A stretch of DNA of 64,000 nt from Pontiellaceae bacterium. GTDB taxonomy: Bacteria > Verrucomicrobiota > Kiritimatiellia > Kiritimatiellales > Pontiellaceae. Below the pieces are notes generated by a model that worked only from the letters and a program-made list of their open reading frames with translations, was not told where the DNA came from and did not search any database. A program made the position numbers and the translations under genes. The stretch lies in contig JAFGVP010000073.1 of assembly GCA_016937945.1 (NCBI GenBank), forward strand, positions 1-64,000, in the 5' to 3' direction. This document shows positions 9,105 to 19,385 of the stretch, piece after piece (within the stretch, counting starts at the first letter, position 1; each line of letters starts with the position of its first letter).

Positions 9105-10406
9105 ATGAAACCCTTCGAAAAGATCCCGTTCAACCCCGCGCGCTGGCCGTTCTTCTACGGTTGGATAGTGCTCTTCTGGGGCGTGGTCGGTGTTCTGCTC
9201 AGTGTTCCCGGCCAGACTACCGGCGTATCGGCCTTTATCGAGCCGCTGCTGCACGCCCTCGGCATTGAGCGGGTGGACCTGGCGGATGCCTACCTGATCG
9301 GAACCTTTACCAGCTCCCTGCTGCTGACGCCGGCCGGAAAGCTGTTCGATCGCATCGGCGCACGCTGGATGGGCTTTATCGCCTGCGTCTCCCTGGGGCT
9401 CGTATTGCTGCTGCTCAGCCAGTGTGCCGTCGCCTTTGACCCCCTCTCCAAACTGCTGCCCCGCCGTTACGCCGTCCTGCTGCTCTTCGGCCTGCTTATC
9501 TTCCTACTCCGCCTTAGCGGACAGGGCATCCTGACCATGGCATCGCGCAACATGATTATGAAATGGTTCGACCGCAAGCGCGGCGTAACCAGCGGAATTG
9601 TGGGAGCGGCCACGGCCGTCGGATTTTCGATTGCACCGTCGGGTTTCAATGGTCTGATCGGGAAACAGGGATGGTCCGGCGCATGGTTGATCCTGGGCCT
9701 GTTGCTGATCGGATTGTTTGCGCCGCTGCTACTGATCTTTTTCCGGGACAATCCGGAAGCAAGCGGCCTGATTCCTGATGGGAAATCCCTTCCGTTGAAA
9801 GCGGGAAGCAAGCCGCCCCCGCAAAAGGAATTTACTCTGGCCGAGGCGCGCCGTACGTGGACATTCTGGGCATTCACCTTGACGATCTGCGTTCAGGCGC
9901 TCGTCATGACCGCCGTCGGCTTTCATATCGAATCCATATTCCAGCGCGCAGGCATGAGCAGTGCGCAGGGCTTCGGCATGCTGCCGTGGGCGGCCGTAAT
10001 TGCGGTAATCATCAATATTGTCGGCGGCTGGCTGAGTGGCCGCATCGAGTTGCGCTGGATGCTGATGCTCATGCTGCTGACCATGACGCTTTACCTGATC
10101 GGATTCATCCGGCTACGGCCCGGATCCACCTACTGGTTTATTGCGGCAACCTACGGCGCATCAAACGGCCTGTTCGGGATTCTGATGACCCTCACCTGGC
10201 CGCGTTACTATGGCCGCAAGCATCTCGGAGCGATCAGCGGACTCTGCATGACCTGCATGGTTCTATCCAGTGCCGCCGGCCCGGCCATCTTCAGCCGGAG
10301 CCTGGAGCATGCGAACGGCTACGGCGCCGGATTTTCCCTCTGCCTTTTTACGACGCTGATCCTGCTGATCTTCAGCCTGCGCGCCCGGAATCCGCAGCGG
10401 TCCTGA
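9105..10406 (+). CDS. MFS transporter (oxalate/formate antiporter-like)
   Basis: A 433-residue protein with about twelve hydrophobic segments. The N-terminus (FFYGWIVLFWGVVGVLLSVPGQTTGVS) and the loop GKLFDRIGARWMG after helix 2 match the monocarboxylate/OFA branch of the major facilitator family. A central cytoplasmic loop (about 205-250) is rich in Lys and Pro. Substrate cannot be read from sequence; small organic acids are the usual guess for this branch. It follows pfp on the same strand, separated by a hairpin repeat, and converges on the hybrid kinase gene with only three bases between the stop codons. Confidence 0.85.
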   Translation: MKPFEKIPFNPARWPFFYGWIVLFWGVVGVLLSVPGQTTGVSAFIEPLLHALGIERVDLADAYLIGTFTSSLLLTPAGKLFDRIGARWMGFIACVSLGLVLLLLSQCAVAFDPLSKLLPRRYAVLLLFGLLIFLLRLSGQGILTMASRNMIMKWFDRKRGVTSGIVGAATAVGFSIAPSGFNGLIGKQGWSGAWLILGLLLIGLFAPLLLIFFRDNPEASGLIPDGKSLPLKAGSKPPPQKEFTLAEARRTWTFWAFTLTICVQALVMTAVGFHIESIFQRAGMSSAQGFGMLPWAAVIAVIINIVGGWLSGRIELRWMLMLMLLTMTLYLIGFIRLRPGSTYWFIAATYGASNGLFGILMTLTWPRYYGRKHLGAISGLCMTCMVLSSAAGPAIFSRSLEHANGYGAGFSLCLFTTLILLIFSLRARNPQRS

Positions 10407-10409
10407 AAC

Positions 10410-12287
10410 CTATCGGACCGATCCTTCGTCCAACGCCGAAACCTGCATGGCATCCTCGATTCCATCGGCAGCCTGAACAGCGGCCTGCAGCGTGGCCTTC
10501 AATACACTGAGATCCACTGGTTTGGAAACATAGTCATCCATGCCGGCTTCAAAACAGCGCCCACGATCCTCCGGCATGACGCTGGCCGTTAAGGCAACGA
10601 TACGTGTACGGGGGCGATCCCCTTCCACTTCCATCCTGCGAATCTGCCGACACGCATCATATCCATCCATGTCCGGCATATGACAATCCATGAGAATCAG
10701 ACCGTATGATTTGCGACGCCAGGCCTCGATGGCCTCAAACCCATCGCGAGCAAGATCGACATTGCAACCGAATCGTCCGAGAAGCTTCAGACCAACGAGC
10801 TGGTTTACCTTGTTGTCCTCAACCAGCAGAACCGGAAAACCTTCGAGGTTGCCCAGCCCTTCTGTATCGGCTATCCGCTCGAGCACGGCCGCCTTGACAT
10901 ATGACGCCGCCTCCGGCTCATTTTTCATATAACACGCCGGCAGCGGCAAGGAAATGCTGAAGCTGAATGTTGTTCCTTCCCCCGGAACACTTTCCACCGC
11001 GATGATTCCTCCCATTAGATCCACGATTCGCTTACAAATCGCCAACCCAAGCCCTGTTCCGCCATATTTTCGCGTCGTGGATGTATCCGCCTGAGTAAAG
11101 GGTAGAAACAGGGATTCCTGTGCTGATTTGCAAATCCCGATCCCGGTATCATGAACCGCGAAATAGAGAGCGCATTTGCCGTCCTTGGTCGCCGTTCTGG
11201 TTATCTCCAGATAAACACCGCCTGTTTCGGTAAACTTGACGGCATTCCCCAGAAGATTCAGCAGAACCTGACGAAGCCGGACGGGATCGCCCACCAACCG
11301 GTCGGGAACATCCTGCGCCAGAGAGTATTTCAGGTTCAGTTCCTTTTCCCTTGCCCGTGGTTCAAAAAGACCGATGGACAGGCGAACCAGATCACGGAGA
11401 TCAAACTCGGTCTCTTCAAACCGCATCTTGCCCGACTCGATCTTGGACAGGTCCAGAATTTCGTTGATAATGCTCAGCAGGTTGTCTCCGCTGAGCCGGA
11501 TCATTTCGGCATACTCCTGCTGTTCCACGGAGAGAGGGGTCTCAAGCAACAGGTTTGTCATTCCGATAATTCCGTTCATCGGAGTCCGGATTTCGTGGCT
11601 CATATTGGCAAGGAACTCACTCTTGGCCTTGCACGATTGAAGCGCCTCCTCGGCCATCTTTACCGAGTTGCTGTTGGCGTCCTTCAGTTCATGGTTCATC
11701 TGCCGCAGTTCCGCATTGGCCTTCTGAAGCAGGGACGTCCGCTCCTCCACGACAGACTCCAGATCCTCAAGCTTTAACTGCGCCTGATGACTCAGCCGCC
11801 ACTTTTCGCTCATGCACGATGCCAACTGAAGGACCTCGATGTTGTCAAAGGGCTTTTTCAGGATCATCAGCTGGTCGGGAAAGCCGAGACGACCTACGAT
11901 CTCATCCCATGAATAGTCGGAATACGCCGTACAGATGACCACCTGAAGCCCGGGATATTCTTCCCAGATCCGGGCCACCGTTTCAATTCCGTCCCACCCC
12001 GGAGGCATCCGGACATCCACAAAGGCCAACGCATAGGGCCGTCCCTCTGCCAGGCTTTTGCGCACCAGCTCAAGGCCCTCCTGCCCCTGATAGGCGGAGT
12101 CGATCTCAAACTCAGGACGAACCGCTTCAGGCTCTTTTTCTTGTCCGAACAATGCCTCTTCGAGTTCATCCAGCACACTGCACTCCTTCGAGCGCGCCTC
12201 CAGAATCTTTCTGAAATCGTCATGAATGGCCCGGTTGTCGTCGATCACCAGGATTCGCCGGTTTTTAGATGGATCGATTTTCATCAT
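10410..12287 (-). CDS. Hybrid histidine kinase: receiver-HisKA-ATPase-receiver
   Basis: A soluble protein of 625 residues. It has an N-terminal receiver (about 8-165, Asp in [14 protein letters not shown]) and a coiled coil. The HisKA helix carries the phospho-acceptor His in [18 protein letters not shown], followed by an ATPase domain ([19 protein letters not shown]). A C-terminal receiver has its Asp in [17 protein letters not shown] chose the ATG at 12287, which overlaps the upstream kinase stop as ATGA; a second ATG follows immediately. An insertion of about 25 residues in the first receiver, rich in Glu, is unusual. It has no membrane segment and probably takes phosphate or signal from the upstream PAS kinase. 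It has no DNA-binding output. Confidence 0.92.
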   Translation of the reverse strand: MMKIDPSKNRRILVIDDNRAIHDDFRKILEARSKECSVLDELEEALFGQEKEPEAVRPEFEIDSAYQGQEGLELVRKSLAEGRPYALAFVDVRMPPGWDGIETVARIWEEYPGLQVVICTAYSDYSWDEIVGRLGFPDQLMILKKPFDNIEVLQLASCMSEKWRLSHQAQLKLEDLESVVEERTSLLQKANAELRQMNHELKDANSNSVKMAEEALQSCKAKSEFLANMSHEIRTPMNGIIGMTNLLLETPLSVEQQEYAEMIRLSGDNLLSIINEILDLSKIESGKMRFEETEFDLRDLVRLSIGLFEPRAREKELNLKYSLAQDVPDRLVGDPVRLRQVLLNLLGNAVKFTETGGVYLEITRTATKDGKCALYFAVHDTGIGICKSAQESLFLPFTQADTSTTRKYGGTGLGLAICKRIVDLMGGIIAVESVPGEGTTFSFSISLPLPACYMKNEPEAASYVKAAVLERIADTEGLGNLEGFPVLLVEDNKVNQLVGLKLLGRFGCNVDLARDGFEAIEAWRRKSYGLILMDCHMPDMDGYDACRQIRRMEVEGDRPRTRIVALTASVMPEDRGRCFEAGMDDYVSKPVDLSVLKATLQAAVQAADGIEDAMQVSALDEGSVR

Positions 12288-13966
12288 TTCCTCTTCGGCT
12301 CTATGGGTAATTGAAGCGTAAACCGTGCACCGCACCCTGGGCCATCGCTGAATACGTGAATGCATCCGCCCAGTTCCTTGGCCGCAAGCGCACCACTGTG
12401 AAGACCAAATCCATGCCCCTCCTTGCGGGTGGTGAATCCATGATTAAAGATCCGCGTAAAATTCTCCTTCGGAATGCCGATGCCGTTGTCTTCGACCGAA
12501 ATCAGAACCGTTCCTTCCTCTCCCGGCTCAATCCGGATGGTGATCAACTTGTCGGTCCGGCCCGAATCATCGCAGGCATACTTGGCATTCCGAATCAGGT
12601 TGACCAGAATCTGCAGCACCTTGTTTTTCTCAATGGAAATGGGCGGAACCTCCGTATAATCCCGCGCCAGATCAATCCCGTGCCGCTCCACGGCCCCAAG
12701 ATTCAAACGCAGGGCATCTTCCACCAGGTCCGGCACCGGAAGCGTCTCCACCAGCCCCAGTGTACGGGCCGTGTCCTGCTGCATCGCAATGACCTCCTTG
12801 ATATGCTGGATATTTTCAGCCAGCATACCGGTCTCACGAAGGATTTCCTCCTGCTCGCGCTGCAACTGCCCGGCCAGCTGTTCGAGATAATCCGGCAGCT
12901 TCTGACCGGCCGAACCGTCGGCAAAAAATCCCGGCAGGTCATTTGCGTTGGCCCGCAGCAACGATGCCACCTTCGGGACTCCGGAAATCTTTGACCCGCT
13001 GATCCGCTCTGAAATAACCGAACAGGAAACATTCACGCTGTTGAGAACATTCCCGATATTGTGCAGTACGCTGGTCGCTACTTCCGCCATGCCTGCCTGC
13101 CGAGATGCCGCAACCACCTTTTTGTGCAGCTGCTCTACCTTGATCTCCGCCTCCTTTATCTCGGTAATATCTTTTGAAATTCCGAACGTACCGATGATAT
13201 TTCCCGCTTCATCACGGAAGGGCATTTTATTGGTAATGACCCAGGTAACCCGTCCATCAGGCCAAGTTTCCTTTTCCACCTTCCCCGAAATCGCCTGTCC
13301 TGTACGCATGATCTCCAGCTCATCCCTTCGCGCGCTGTCGGCATGCTCTTCTGAAAAGAAATCGTGATCGGTTTTTCCGATGACATCGTCAATGCTGTCA
13401 CAGTTCTCAAACCATTTAGTCTGAGAGGCACTGCACCACATAAAACGCGAATGCAGGTCCTTAAAATAGATCTGGCCATCCGAATGCTCCATCAGCGCAT
13501 GCAACAGGTTCCGGTCTTTTGTCAGTTCCTCTTCCACCCGCTTGCGTTCGGAAATATCACGCAGGATGCCCAGCACATGCCACCGCCCGAGGATCCGGAT
13601 ACTCGACAGGGAAATTTCAGCAGGAAACTCCGAGCCGTCTTGCCTCCACATTACGATCTCACGTGTTTTCCCATCGGAAGGATGCTCACCGGAATTCAGC
13701 ATATTTCTGTATGCCTCATGAAAACGTTCAGGAATCAGCCACTGGTAGATATCCTGTTCCGGCAGATCAGCCTGACCGTAGCCGAACATGCCGGCTGCCG
13801 CCGGATTCCAGAAGGCCAAACGACCCTGCTGATTGATGATAATGATGGCATCACGGGCCGCCATGGTCAGTTGCCGGAACATATTGGGTCCACCCGGCAT
13901 GTCATGGTTCTTTAACTCCGCGCCATCGCCTGCCGAACCATTCAATAATGTACATTGATTGTTCAT
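12284..13966 (-). CDS. PAS-PAS sensor histidine kinase
   Basis: 560 residues from an ATG at 13966 with GGGGGAG upstream. Two PAS domains lie at about 30-145 ([20 protein letters not shown], then a PAC segment) and 155-280 ([27 protein letters not shown]). The kinase dimerisation helix uses the variant His box [13 protein letters not shown], followed by an ATPase domain with VEDNGIGIP and [18 protein letters not shown]. There is no membrane segment, so the signal is cytoplasmic or comes from a small ligand or redox state; no cofactor residue is obvious. The stop overlaps the start of the hybrid kinase gene, so the two are translationally coupled and probably act together. Confidence 0.9.
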   Translation of the reverse strand: MNNQCTLLNGSAGDGAELKNHDMPGGPNMFRQLTMAARDAIIIINQQGRLAFWNPAAAGMFGYGQADLPEQDIYQWLIPERFHEAYRNMLNSGEHPSDGKTREIVMWRQDGSEFPAEISLSSIRILGRWHVLGILRDISERKRVEEELTKDRNLLHALMEHSDGQIYFKDLHSRFMWCSASQTKWFENCDSIDDVIGKTDHDFFSEEHADSARRDELEIMRTGQAISGKVEKETWPDGRVTWVITNKMPFRDEAGNIIGTFGISKDITEIKEAEIKVEQLHKKVVAASRQAGMAEVATSVLHNIGNVLNSVNVSCSVISERISGSKISGVPKVASLLRANANDLPGFFADGSAGQKLPDYLEQLAGQLQREQEEILRETGMLAENIQHIKEVIAMQQDTARTLGLVETLPVPDLVEDALRLNLGAVERHGIDLARDYTEVPPISIEKNKVLQILVNLIRNAKYACDDSGRTDKLITIRIEPGEEGTVLISVEDNGIGIPKENFTRIFNHGFTTRKEGHGFGLHSGALAAKELGGCIHVFSDGPGCGARFTLQLPIEPKRK

Positions 13967-14407
13967 TTTCTCCCCCGAGTTGATTTCATAAAAAATATGA
14001 ATAAGCAGTCTAGCATTTAACATGCCACAAAATCCATATAGCACTGTTGCATAAGCAATTAGGCGATATAAAATGAGACACCCCGGCGCTTTATGACGAC
14101 AAATCACCGAAAAACTGAAAAATACGACCTACAGTCCGCATTTATAATCATTACTTTTTAAATCCGCCCCCCCCTCCGCATGAGACAAAAATACGCTTCT
14201 ATTTTGGATCTACGTAGATTTTTATGGTGAAGGGGATGGTTGTCCGCACCACTCATTCAGAAAAGGTACTTAGCAGCGCAGAGCACTGATACCCTTAATC
14301 GTTAGGTTTTATGGCTCATTCCCGAAAACCGTGGGTGAGTAAGTGAGGCATCGCTCTATTTCTTGTTTACTGAGTTTACCAGAACCAGTGAACAGAAAGA
14401 AAAAGCG
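13967..14407. other. Intergenic stretch without recognised genes
   Basis: About 440 bp between the PAS kinase start and the transposase remnants. It is more AT-rich than its surroundings near 14100-14240. It probably holds the kinase promoter, but no convincing hexamer pair was found. Short conserved-looking words near 14300-14345 may be the edge of the old insertion sequence. Confidence 0.4.
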
Positions 14408-14565
14408 ATGGCTCGGAAGGAACTATGCACGGATTTGCTCGGCATTCAAAGATGGGAAGTTGAGGGAGGCGGCGTGAGGATTGAAAACGACGAGGTGATT
14501 GTCTCGGTGAAGCCGAGCCGGCCCGGTCATGTCTGATCGTACTGCGGGCAGCCGGTTCTGGACAT
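14408..14565 (+). pseudogene. Remnant of an ISL3-family transposase, N-terminus
   Basis: Reading from the ATG at 14408 gives a helix-like start, then DLLGIQRWEVEGGGVRIEN and VIVSVKPSRPGHV. This matches the opening of ISL3/IS204-type transposases, which continues into a Cys-x2-Cys zinc motif. Here a TGA at 14534-14536 stands where the first Cys codon (TGT/TGC) is expected, followed by SYCG. Homology ends within about 30 bp, where an unrelated IS630 fragment begins. This is a dead, truncated gene. Confidence 0.55.
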
Positions 14566-15022
14566 TGAGGGAAGTGCGGCCTTCGGCTCCCTATCAAACC
14601 AAATACCAGTGGAGTAACGTCTACGGCGGCCTTGAGGTTATGGAAGGCGGCAGCGAGTTTTTCAAAAACCCGCCGGTCAATCTGGATCTGAGCTCCGGAT
14701 ATCTCCATCAGATATCCCATAGTAATACTGAAGCAGGACATGTGATTGTGTGGGACGGTGCCGGATTTCATCAAAAGACACAGCTCGAAGAGGTCCCCGA
14801 CAACATTCATCTGATCAACCTTCCGCCCTGCAGGAACTCAATCCGATCGAGCAGCTGAGGGATCAAGTGGGTGTGGTTTATGCCGATAAGGTTTTTGAAA
14901 CGCTCGAAGAAATCGAGGAGGACATCTCCGGGGCACTACGTCCTTTCCGGGAAAGTGCACGGAAGGTTCTGCAATTGCTGGGTGTTGACAACTACCTGCA
15001 GTGTTCTGCAAACGCTTTCTAA
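14566..15022 (+). pseudogene. Remnant of an IS630-family transposase, C-terminal half
   Basis: The reading VRPSAPYQTKYQWSNVYG, HVIVWDGAGFH and ELNPIEQLRDQV matches the catalytic half of IS630 DDE transposases. The second Asp is in VWDGAG and the final Glu in ELNPIEQ. The first half of the protein, including the first catalytic Asp, is missing, and a frameshift near 14828 moves the C-terminal part (ADKVFETLEEIEEDISGALRPF) into another frame. It cannot be active. Its left edge abuts an ISL3 remnant. The 290 bp to the right hold no gene that I can support. Confidence 0.8.
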
Positions 15023-15256
15023 GCGGCGAACATAATAAAACCAAACAATAAGTAGTATGACTTATGCGCGTTTACCATCTTCGCTTCGCTCCGATGCCAC
15101 TACAAAGGATTGATAACGAGCGTTCTATGTCGTGTGCTCGGAGCCTGGCGGAGCGTGTATTTGATGCAAAATACGGGAAGAACCTCGGTTGTCCTAAAAA
15201 GGACCTTGGGTTCCGTGCAACCACACGACCGGAGCGAAACCACCACCCCTCCGATA

Positions 15257-15291
15257 TAAAAAATCCCCGTCCTGCAAACGCAGAACGGGGA
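15257..15291 (-). terminator. Rho-independent terminator of the outer-membrane protein gene
   Basis: Arms TCCCCGTCCTGC (15264-15275) and GCAGAACGGGGA (15280-15291) form a strong stem with one mismatch. On the minus strand it is followed by a run of T. It lies 24 bp past the stop of the gene at 15315. Confidence 0.88.
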
Positions 15292-15314
15292 CACCCAACG
15301 GAATCGCTTCTATT

Positions 15315-16856
15315 CTAAAAATCCATCGCCACGCTGGCAAACAGCCGTGCCTCGGAAGGTACGTCGTTGCCGTCAAATTCCACGCTGTCGCCGAGGGCAT
15401 ACGCGCCGCCGACATCCACCTTTAAACCCAGCAGGTTTACGCCGACGCCAGCCGTTGCCACCCAGTCCTGCCACGAAGCAGCGAGATTCCGGTACGCCCC
15501 GGCTCGCAGAGCGATCAGCCAGACATCAATTTCTCCGCCGAACGACACGCGCTGGATATCATATCCCGGAAGCAGGGTTCCGGTTTCAAGCAGATCCAGA
15601 TTACCTTCAAGGGTCAGCCGGCGCGAAGGCATGAAGGCGGCACCGAGCGTCACCTGCGGATCAACCTCCACATCGGGCACGGAAATCGTTTCCGTCTGCG
15701 TGGCCCCGCCATTTACGGTATAGTCGATCGTATCCGTGAAGCCGTCAAAGGTCGGACGGTTCAGGTTGTGTCCGACCAGCGCAAACTGGAAATTCGGAAG
15801 GCGGTACATCACTCCGAGGTCAATACCGAAATTCATGGTGCTTTCCGCGGCATCCGAAACCTCTTCCAGCACCTGATCGTTTTCGTCATCAAAAATCCAG
15901 ACCTTGGTTCCGAGAACGCTGCCGTACATCAGCTTCGCCGTAGCGCCGATCGCCAGGTTTTCGTTGATAGCCCAGCCATAACTGACAGGCACTTCCACCA
16001 GCGCAAATCCGCGACCGACCACGGTCGTCAGATTATCATCAATGCTTCCGCCGCTTCCCGGTATAAAGCTGCTGAACAGACCAATTGCCTCGGCCACTTC
16101 CGTAGAGGTCAGGCTTCCGTCGGCAGCCAACCCGCCAAACTGATCATCCAGATACTTGATCGTATCACTGTCAGCAGCGATTCCTCCCAGCGCCGTCGCC
16201 AGATCGCTGCGTTGCTGGGCAGTCAGTTGATAGGAGCCGTCCCACACAAAGCCGTCGTTGGACGCGGCCGTGTTGATTTCCGTAACCAGATCTCCGACGA
16301 CGGCATAATCATCGAGTGCGAGATTGGCGGTATCCGGCAGCGCCCATGCGGCGGCCTCTCCAAACAAATGCAGGCCAACGCCGAAGCGGCCGACCTGAAT
16401 GGAGGTTCCCGCCGATACATCGGCATATAGGGCGTCGGAAGCATCCAGTCCGCCGAGAATCCCTCCCATGGAGAGCAGGTTTTTCAAATTATCCGGATTG
16501 GAGGACAGACTGCCGGCATCGAAGGCATCAAAATCGATATCCGCCAGCACATCGAGATAGCGTCCCATGTCTTCGGTCAACGTGATGCCGGCACCGACCC
16601 CCACAAAATCCCAGCTGAATCCCTGCGTGGAAAGGTTGGCATTGTCGACCGCATTCGATTGCCACTCCTCTCTTCCGAAAAATCCGAACGCCGCCGGATT
16701 GAGCAGCTGGGCTGACGCATCGCGGACCGATGCCGCATTAGCCCCGCCCATGGCGGCGGCACGGCCTCCCGCAAGTCCGAACTCTTCAGCCTTAGACATA
16801 TTTTGAAGAACAAAGAGCGCCCCCGCGCCCAGACATACCACTACGTATCTTTTCAT
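15315..16856 (-). CDS. Outer-membrane beta-barrel protein, TraF_2-like family
   Basis: 513 residues from an ATG at 16856 preceded by AAGGGGGT. A signal peptide (MKRYVVVCLGAGALFVLQNMSKAEE) is followed by LAGGRAAAMGGANAASVRD and LLNPAAFGFF. This is the hallmark opening of the FadL-related 'conjugal transfer TraF' family, which despite its name is a broad outer-membrane family. The last residue is Phe (VAMDF), as in many BAM-inserted barrels. The mid region (about 195-300) is helical and probably forms a plug or periplasmic extension. The cargo is unknown. It stands alone, with its own terminator, next to the divergent-looking IS remnants. Confidence 0.75.
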   Translation of the reverse strand: MKRYVVVCLGAGALFVLQNMSKAEEFGLAGGRAAAMGGANAASVRDASAQLLNPAAFGFFGREEWQSNAVDNANLSTQGFSWDFVGVGAGITLTEDMGRYLDVLADIDFDAFDAGSLSSNPDNLKNLLSMGGILGGLDASDALYADVSAGTSIQVGRFGVGLHLFGEAAAWALPDTANLALDDYAVVGDLVTEINTAASNDGFVWDGSYQLTAQQRSDLATALGGIAADSDTIKYLDDQFGGLAADGSLTSTEVAEAIGLFSSFIPGSGGSIDDNLTTVVGRGFALVEVPVSYGWAINENLAIGATAKLMYGSVLGTKVWIFDDENDQVLEEVSDAAESTMNFGIDLGVMYRLPNFQFALVGHNLNRPTFDGFTDTIDYTVNGGATQTETISVPDVEVDPQVTLGAAFMPSRRLTLEGNLDLLETGTLLPGYDIQRVSFGGEIDVWLIALRAGAYRNLAASWQDWVATAGVGVNLLGLKVDVGGAYALGDSVEFDGNDVPSEARLFASVAMDF

Positions 16857-16924
16857 GATTATACCCCCTTGTTGATGCGGAAAATATAGAAGATATCTTC
16901 TTAAAGGCAAACCATTTGGAGAAT

Positions 16925-18343
16925 CTAGTGATCCACGGGAAGACGTTCTTCCTCAACCGGCGTATGACGATCAAGGATGTCGATGCTTTTCCATCGTCCC
17001 GACTTAAAACGCCAGCACAGCCCGAGCGAGAGAACAATGATATAGAGCAGGCACCAGAGCCATGCGATCACCGGGCCGACGTGCAGCACCAGAACCAGCA
17101 CCAGCTCTCCGATCGCGAAGAAGGTCCATGCGAGCCCTGTATGGAAATACATTACGAAATGGGTATCGCCAGCGCCCTTGAGTGCGCCGCTGACAATAAA
17201 ATTGACCGCATCCATGATGCCCCATGCCACCAGCACCAGCAACAGCTGGCGGCAGATCTGAAACACCTCTGGCGACGCTGCGATCCCCGAGCTCTGGCCA
17301 AACAGGTTTACATAGAAATGCGGGAAAAAGATAAAGGTACTGACCAGCGGAACAGTATAGAACATGCCCGCTTTCAGAGCGATCCATCCGGAACGTTCCG
17401 CAAAATCCGGCTGGCGGGCGCCCATATATTGTCCGACCATGATCGACGTCGCAATACTCAGGCCGATCATCGGCATCAGGGCAAACAGGTTAATGCTCAG
17501 CGCCATGTTGCTGGCGATGGATGCCGCCTCGCCCTGCCGTCCGAGCAACAGCACAAAAAGGGAAAACGAAGCCAGATCAAGAAACAGGTGTATGCCGGAC
17601 GGACCGCCGTAGCGAACCATCTGCCGAAGCTGCAATGGATTCCAGCGAAACGCCTTCCGCGTGAAAAACTGATGATCCGTACTCGGCGACAAGAAGTAGA
17701 GCAACATGATGCCGGGGCTCACCCATCCGGCAATGACCGAAGCGATTGCCGCACCGGCAATGCCCATTTCGGGAAAGCCGAAGTGCCCGAAGACCAAGAT
17801 ATAGTCGAGCACGATGTTGATCACGTTTCCCAGAACATTGGCCAGCATCACGGTCACGGTCTCGCCCCGCCCCGAAAAGAATCCGGAAATGGCGGCGGCA
17901 AACGGCTGCGAGACTGAGCCGAGCATCAGGATGGAAAAATAGATCCTCTCCTGCTCAAAAACCGCCGGACCGTGCCCGCTGATTTTCAGAAAGAACAGAC
18001 CGAGAGGAATGAGCGCCAGCATGATCGGCCAGGCCAGCAGCGAAAGCCAGAGCCCCTGTACCGTAGCCACGGCGCACTTGCGGTATTCGCCGGCGCCGAA
18101 ATATTGCGCCACAAAGGTGTTTGAATAGGCCGCAAGCGCCACAAAACCGCACAGCATCGTGAAGCAGAGAATCCCGGCCGGAACCGCCGCACGGAATGCT
18201 TCCGGACTGTACCAGCCAAGGAACATGCGGTCGCAGAAATTCAGCAGGGAAAATGACCCGGTGCTGATGATCAGCGGCCACGCAATTTTCAGCAGTTCCC
18301 GATATCCGCCAAAGGTTCGGCGCTCTGTTTCATTTTTATGCAT
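16925..18343 (-). CDS. MATE family efflux transporter
   Basis: A 472-residue inner-membrane protein with about twelve hydrophobic segments in two homologous halves. The N-terminus (ELLKIAWPLIISTGSFSLLNFCDRMFLG) is typical of NorM/DinF-type MATE exporters, which expel cationic drugs or metabolites using Na+ or H+ gradients. The GAGEYRKCAVA loop after the third segment also fits. The start at 18343 has no clear ribosome site. The 68 bp to the outer-membrane protein gene downstream would allow co-transcription. Substrate is unknown. Confidence 0.88.
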   Translation of the reverse strand: MHKNETERRTFGGYRELLKIAWPLIISTGSFSLLNFCDRMFLGWYSPEAFRAAVPAGILCFTMLCGFVALAAYSNTFVAQYFGAGEYRKCAVATVQGLWLSLLAWPIMLALIPLGLFFLKISGHGPAVFEQERIYFSILMLGSVSQPFAAAISGFFSGRGETVTVMLANVLGNVINIVLDYILVFGHFGFPEMGIAGAAIASVIAGWVSPGIMLLYFLSPSTDHQFFTRKAFRWNPLQLRQMVRYGGPSGIHLFLDLASFSLFVLLLGRQGEAASIASNMALSINLFALMPMIGLSIATSIMVGQYMGARQPDFAERSGWIALKAGMFYTVPLVSTFIFFPHFYVNLFGQSSGIAASPEVFQICRQLLLVLVAWGIMDAVNFIVSGALKGAGDTHFVMYFHTGLAWTFFAIGELVLVLVLHVGPVIAWLWCLLYIIVLSLGLCWRFKSGRWKSIDILDRHTPVEEERLPVDH

Positions 18344-18632
18344 AGGCCGCGCAATCTACGCGCAATGCCCGCCGCGTTAAAATAGATTTTTCCTAAATCA
18401 GCGGACAACAAAAGCATACGGGCTGGTCATTCCCGAGTTCCGAAAACCGACTTAATCAACCAGCAACATCCTCTCCACGAATTCCTAACAGACCTATCAA
18501 TATATACATATAATCATTACGTATTTTAACCAATTGTCTCGCCGACTCCTAACAGAGGCTCCCAATTCTTTGCGTCACGTCTGGCACATCCAGAAGAACT
18601 AAAAACAACCTTTAAATGAATGGAGCAACTTC

Positions 18633-19340
18633 ATGAAAAAACTTACCTACTGGCTGACGATCGGGATCTGTGCAGCCGGAACTGCGCACGCAACGCTTAC
18701 TCCGGATTGGGCCGGAGACGACGGATCGGCCTATGCGGAATGGAATAGCTGGGCAGGTTTCAGCATCGGAAGCTCATCTTCAGGCGCGGACTATTTCGAA
18801 GCCTACGATCAATCAGGGAGTCTTCTTTCCGGCATTCCCGGACAGGACGATCCCGATGCCGAGGCCCTTTCTGTAGCATACTATTCCGATTCCGACGGCG
18901 CGGGTCTCGAACTGCTTGATAACTGGGACCTCAGTTTCTGGATGCCGAATTTCAGCGGCTATTCCATACAGGAATCAGTCATTCAACTGACCTATTGGGA
19001 CGATCCGGATGACGCCGACTGGCGCGCCGGATTTGATCTGGGGGTCTCCCTTTATGGCGGAAGCGGCAGTTCCCTGACCGGCGGACTGGTCTATCTCGGC
19101 GAAGAACTTGACGTCGAAGGACGCATTACCGAGGCATGGGGTTTTACTGCAAACAACAGTGCGGATGGATTCTTTGTCGATATCGCCGCAGACAGCGAAA
19201 GCCTCGGTGGCGGTATTTTTCTCGATGCAGTAGCCATCGACACCATTTCCTACGATGTCGTGCCTGAGCCGGCATCCGTAGTTTCCATGATGATCGGAGG
19301 GGTGATCCTTGCCGGTCTGCGTAAGCGTGCCCGGCGCTAG
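18633..19340 (+). CDS. PEP-CTERM sorting-signal protein
   Basis: 235 residues with a signal peptide (MKKLTYWLTIGICAAGTAHA). The central region is acidic, aromatic and rich in Gly, Ser and Asp, and looks like a beta-sandwich. The C-terminus VPEPASVV is followed by a hydrophobic segment and the basic tail RKRARR. This is the PEP-CTERM signal, recognised by exosortase, which processes proteins for the cell surface or exopolysaccharide. No exosortase gene is in the window. GGAGC precedes the ATG. The alkaline phosphatase gene follows after 45 bp, so they are probably co-transcribed. The upstream 289-bp gap is AT-rich and holds a TCCTAACAGA word twice, 66 bp apart; no promoter is certain. Confidence 0.9.
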   Translation: MKKLTYWLTIGICAAGTAHATLTPDWAGDDGSAYAEWNSWAGFSIGSSSSGADYFEAYDQSGSLLSGIPGQDDPDAEALSVAYYSDSDGAGLELLDNWDLSFWMPNFSGYSIQESVIQLTYWDDPDDADWRAGFDLGVSLYGGSGSSLTGGLVYLGEELDVEGRITEAWGFTANNSADGFFVDIAADSESLGGGIFLDAVAIDTISYDVVPEPASVVSMMIGGVILAGLRKRARR

Positions 19341-19385
19341 GGGAGAGTCCGGGTAAACCAACCACAAACATTAAGGAGCAATACA

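Noticed and set aside
7748-9133. A 461-codon open frame opposite the phosphofructokinase gene
   Set aside because: Antisense shadow of a gene with intact active-site motifs and a strong ribosome site; no recognisable domain.
15023-15256. Possible integron attC or attachment site behind the IS630 remnant
   Set aside because: GGCGAACA-like and GCTTCGCTCCG words suggested it, but no matching outer R' and R'' boxes (GTTRRRY/RYYYAAC) close the structure.
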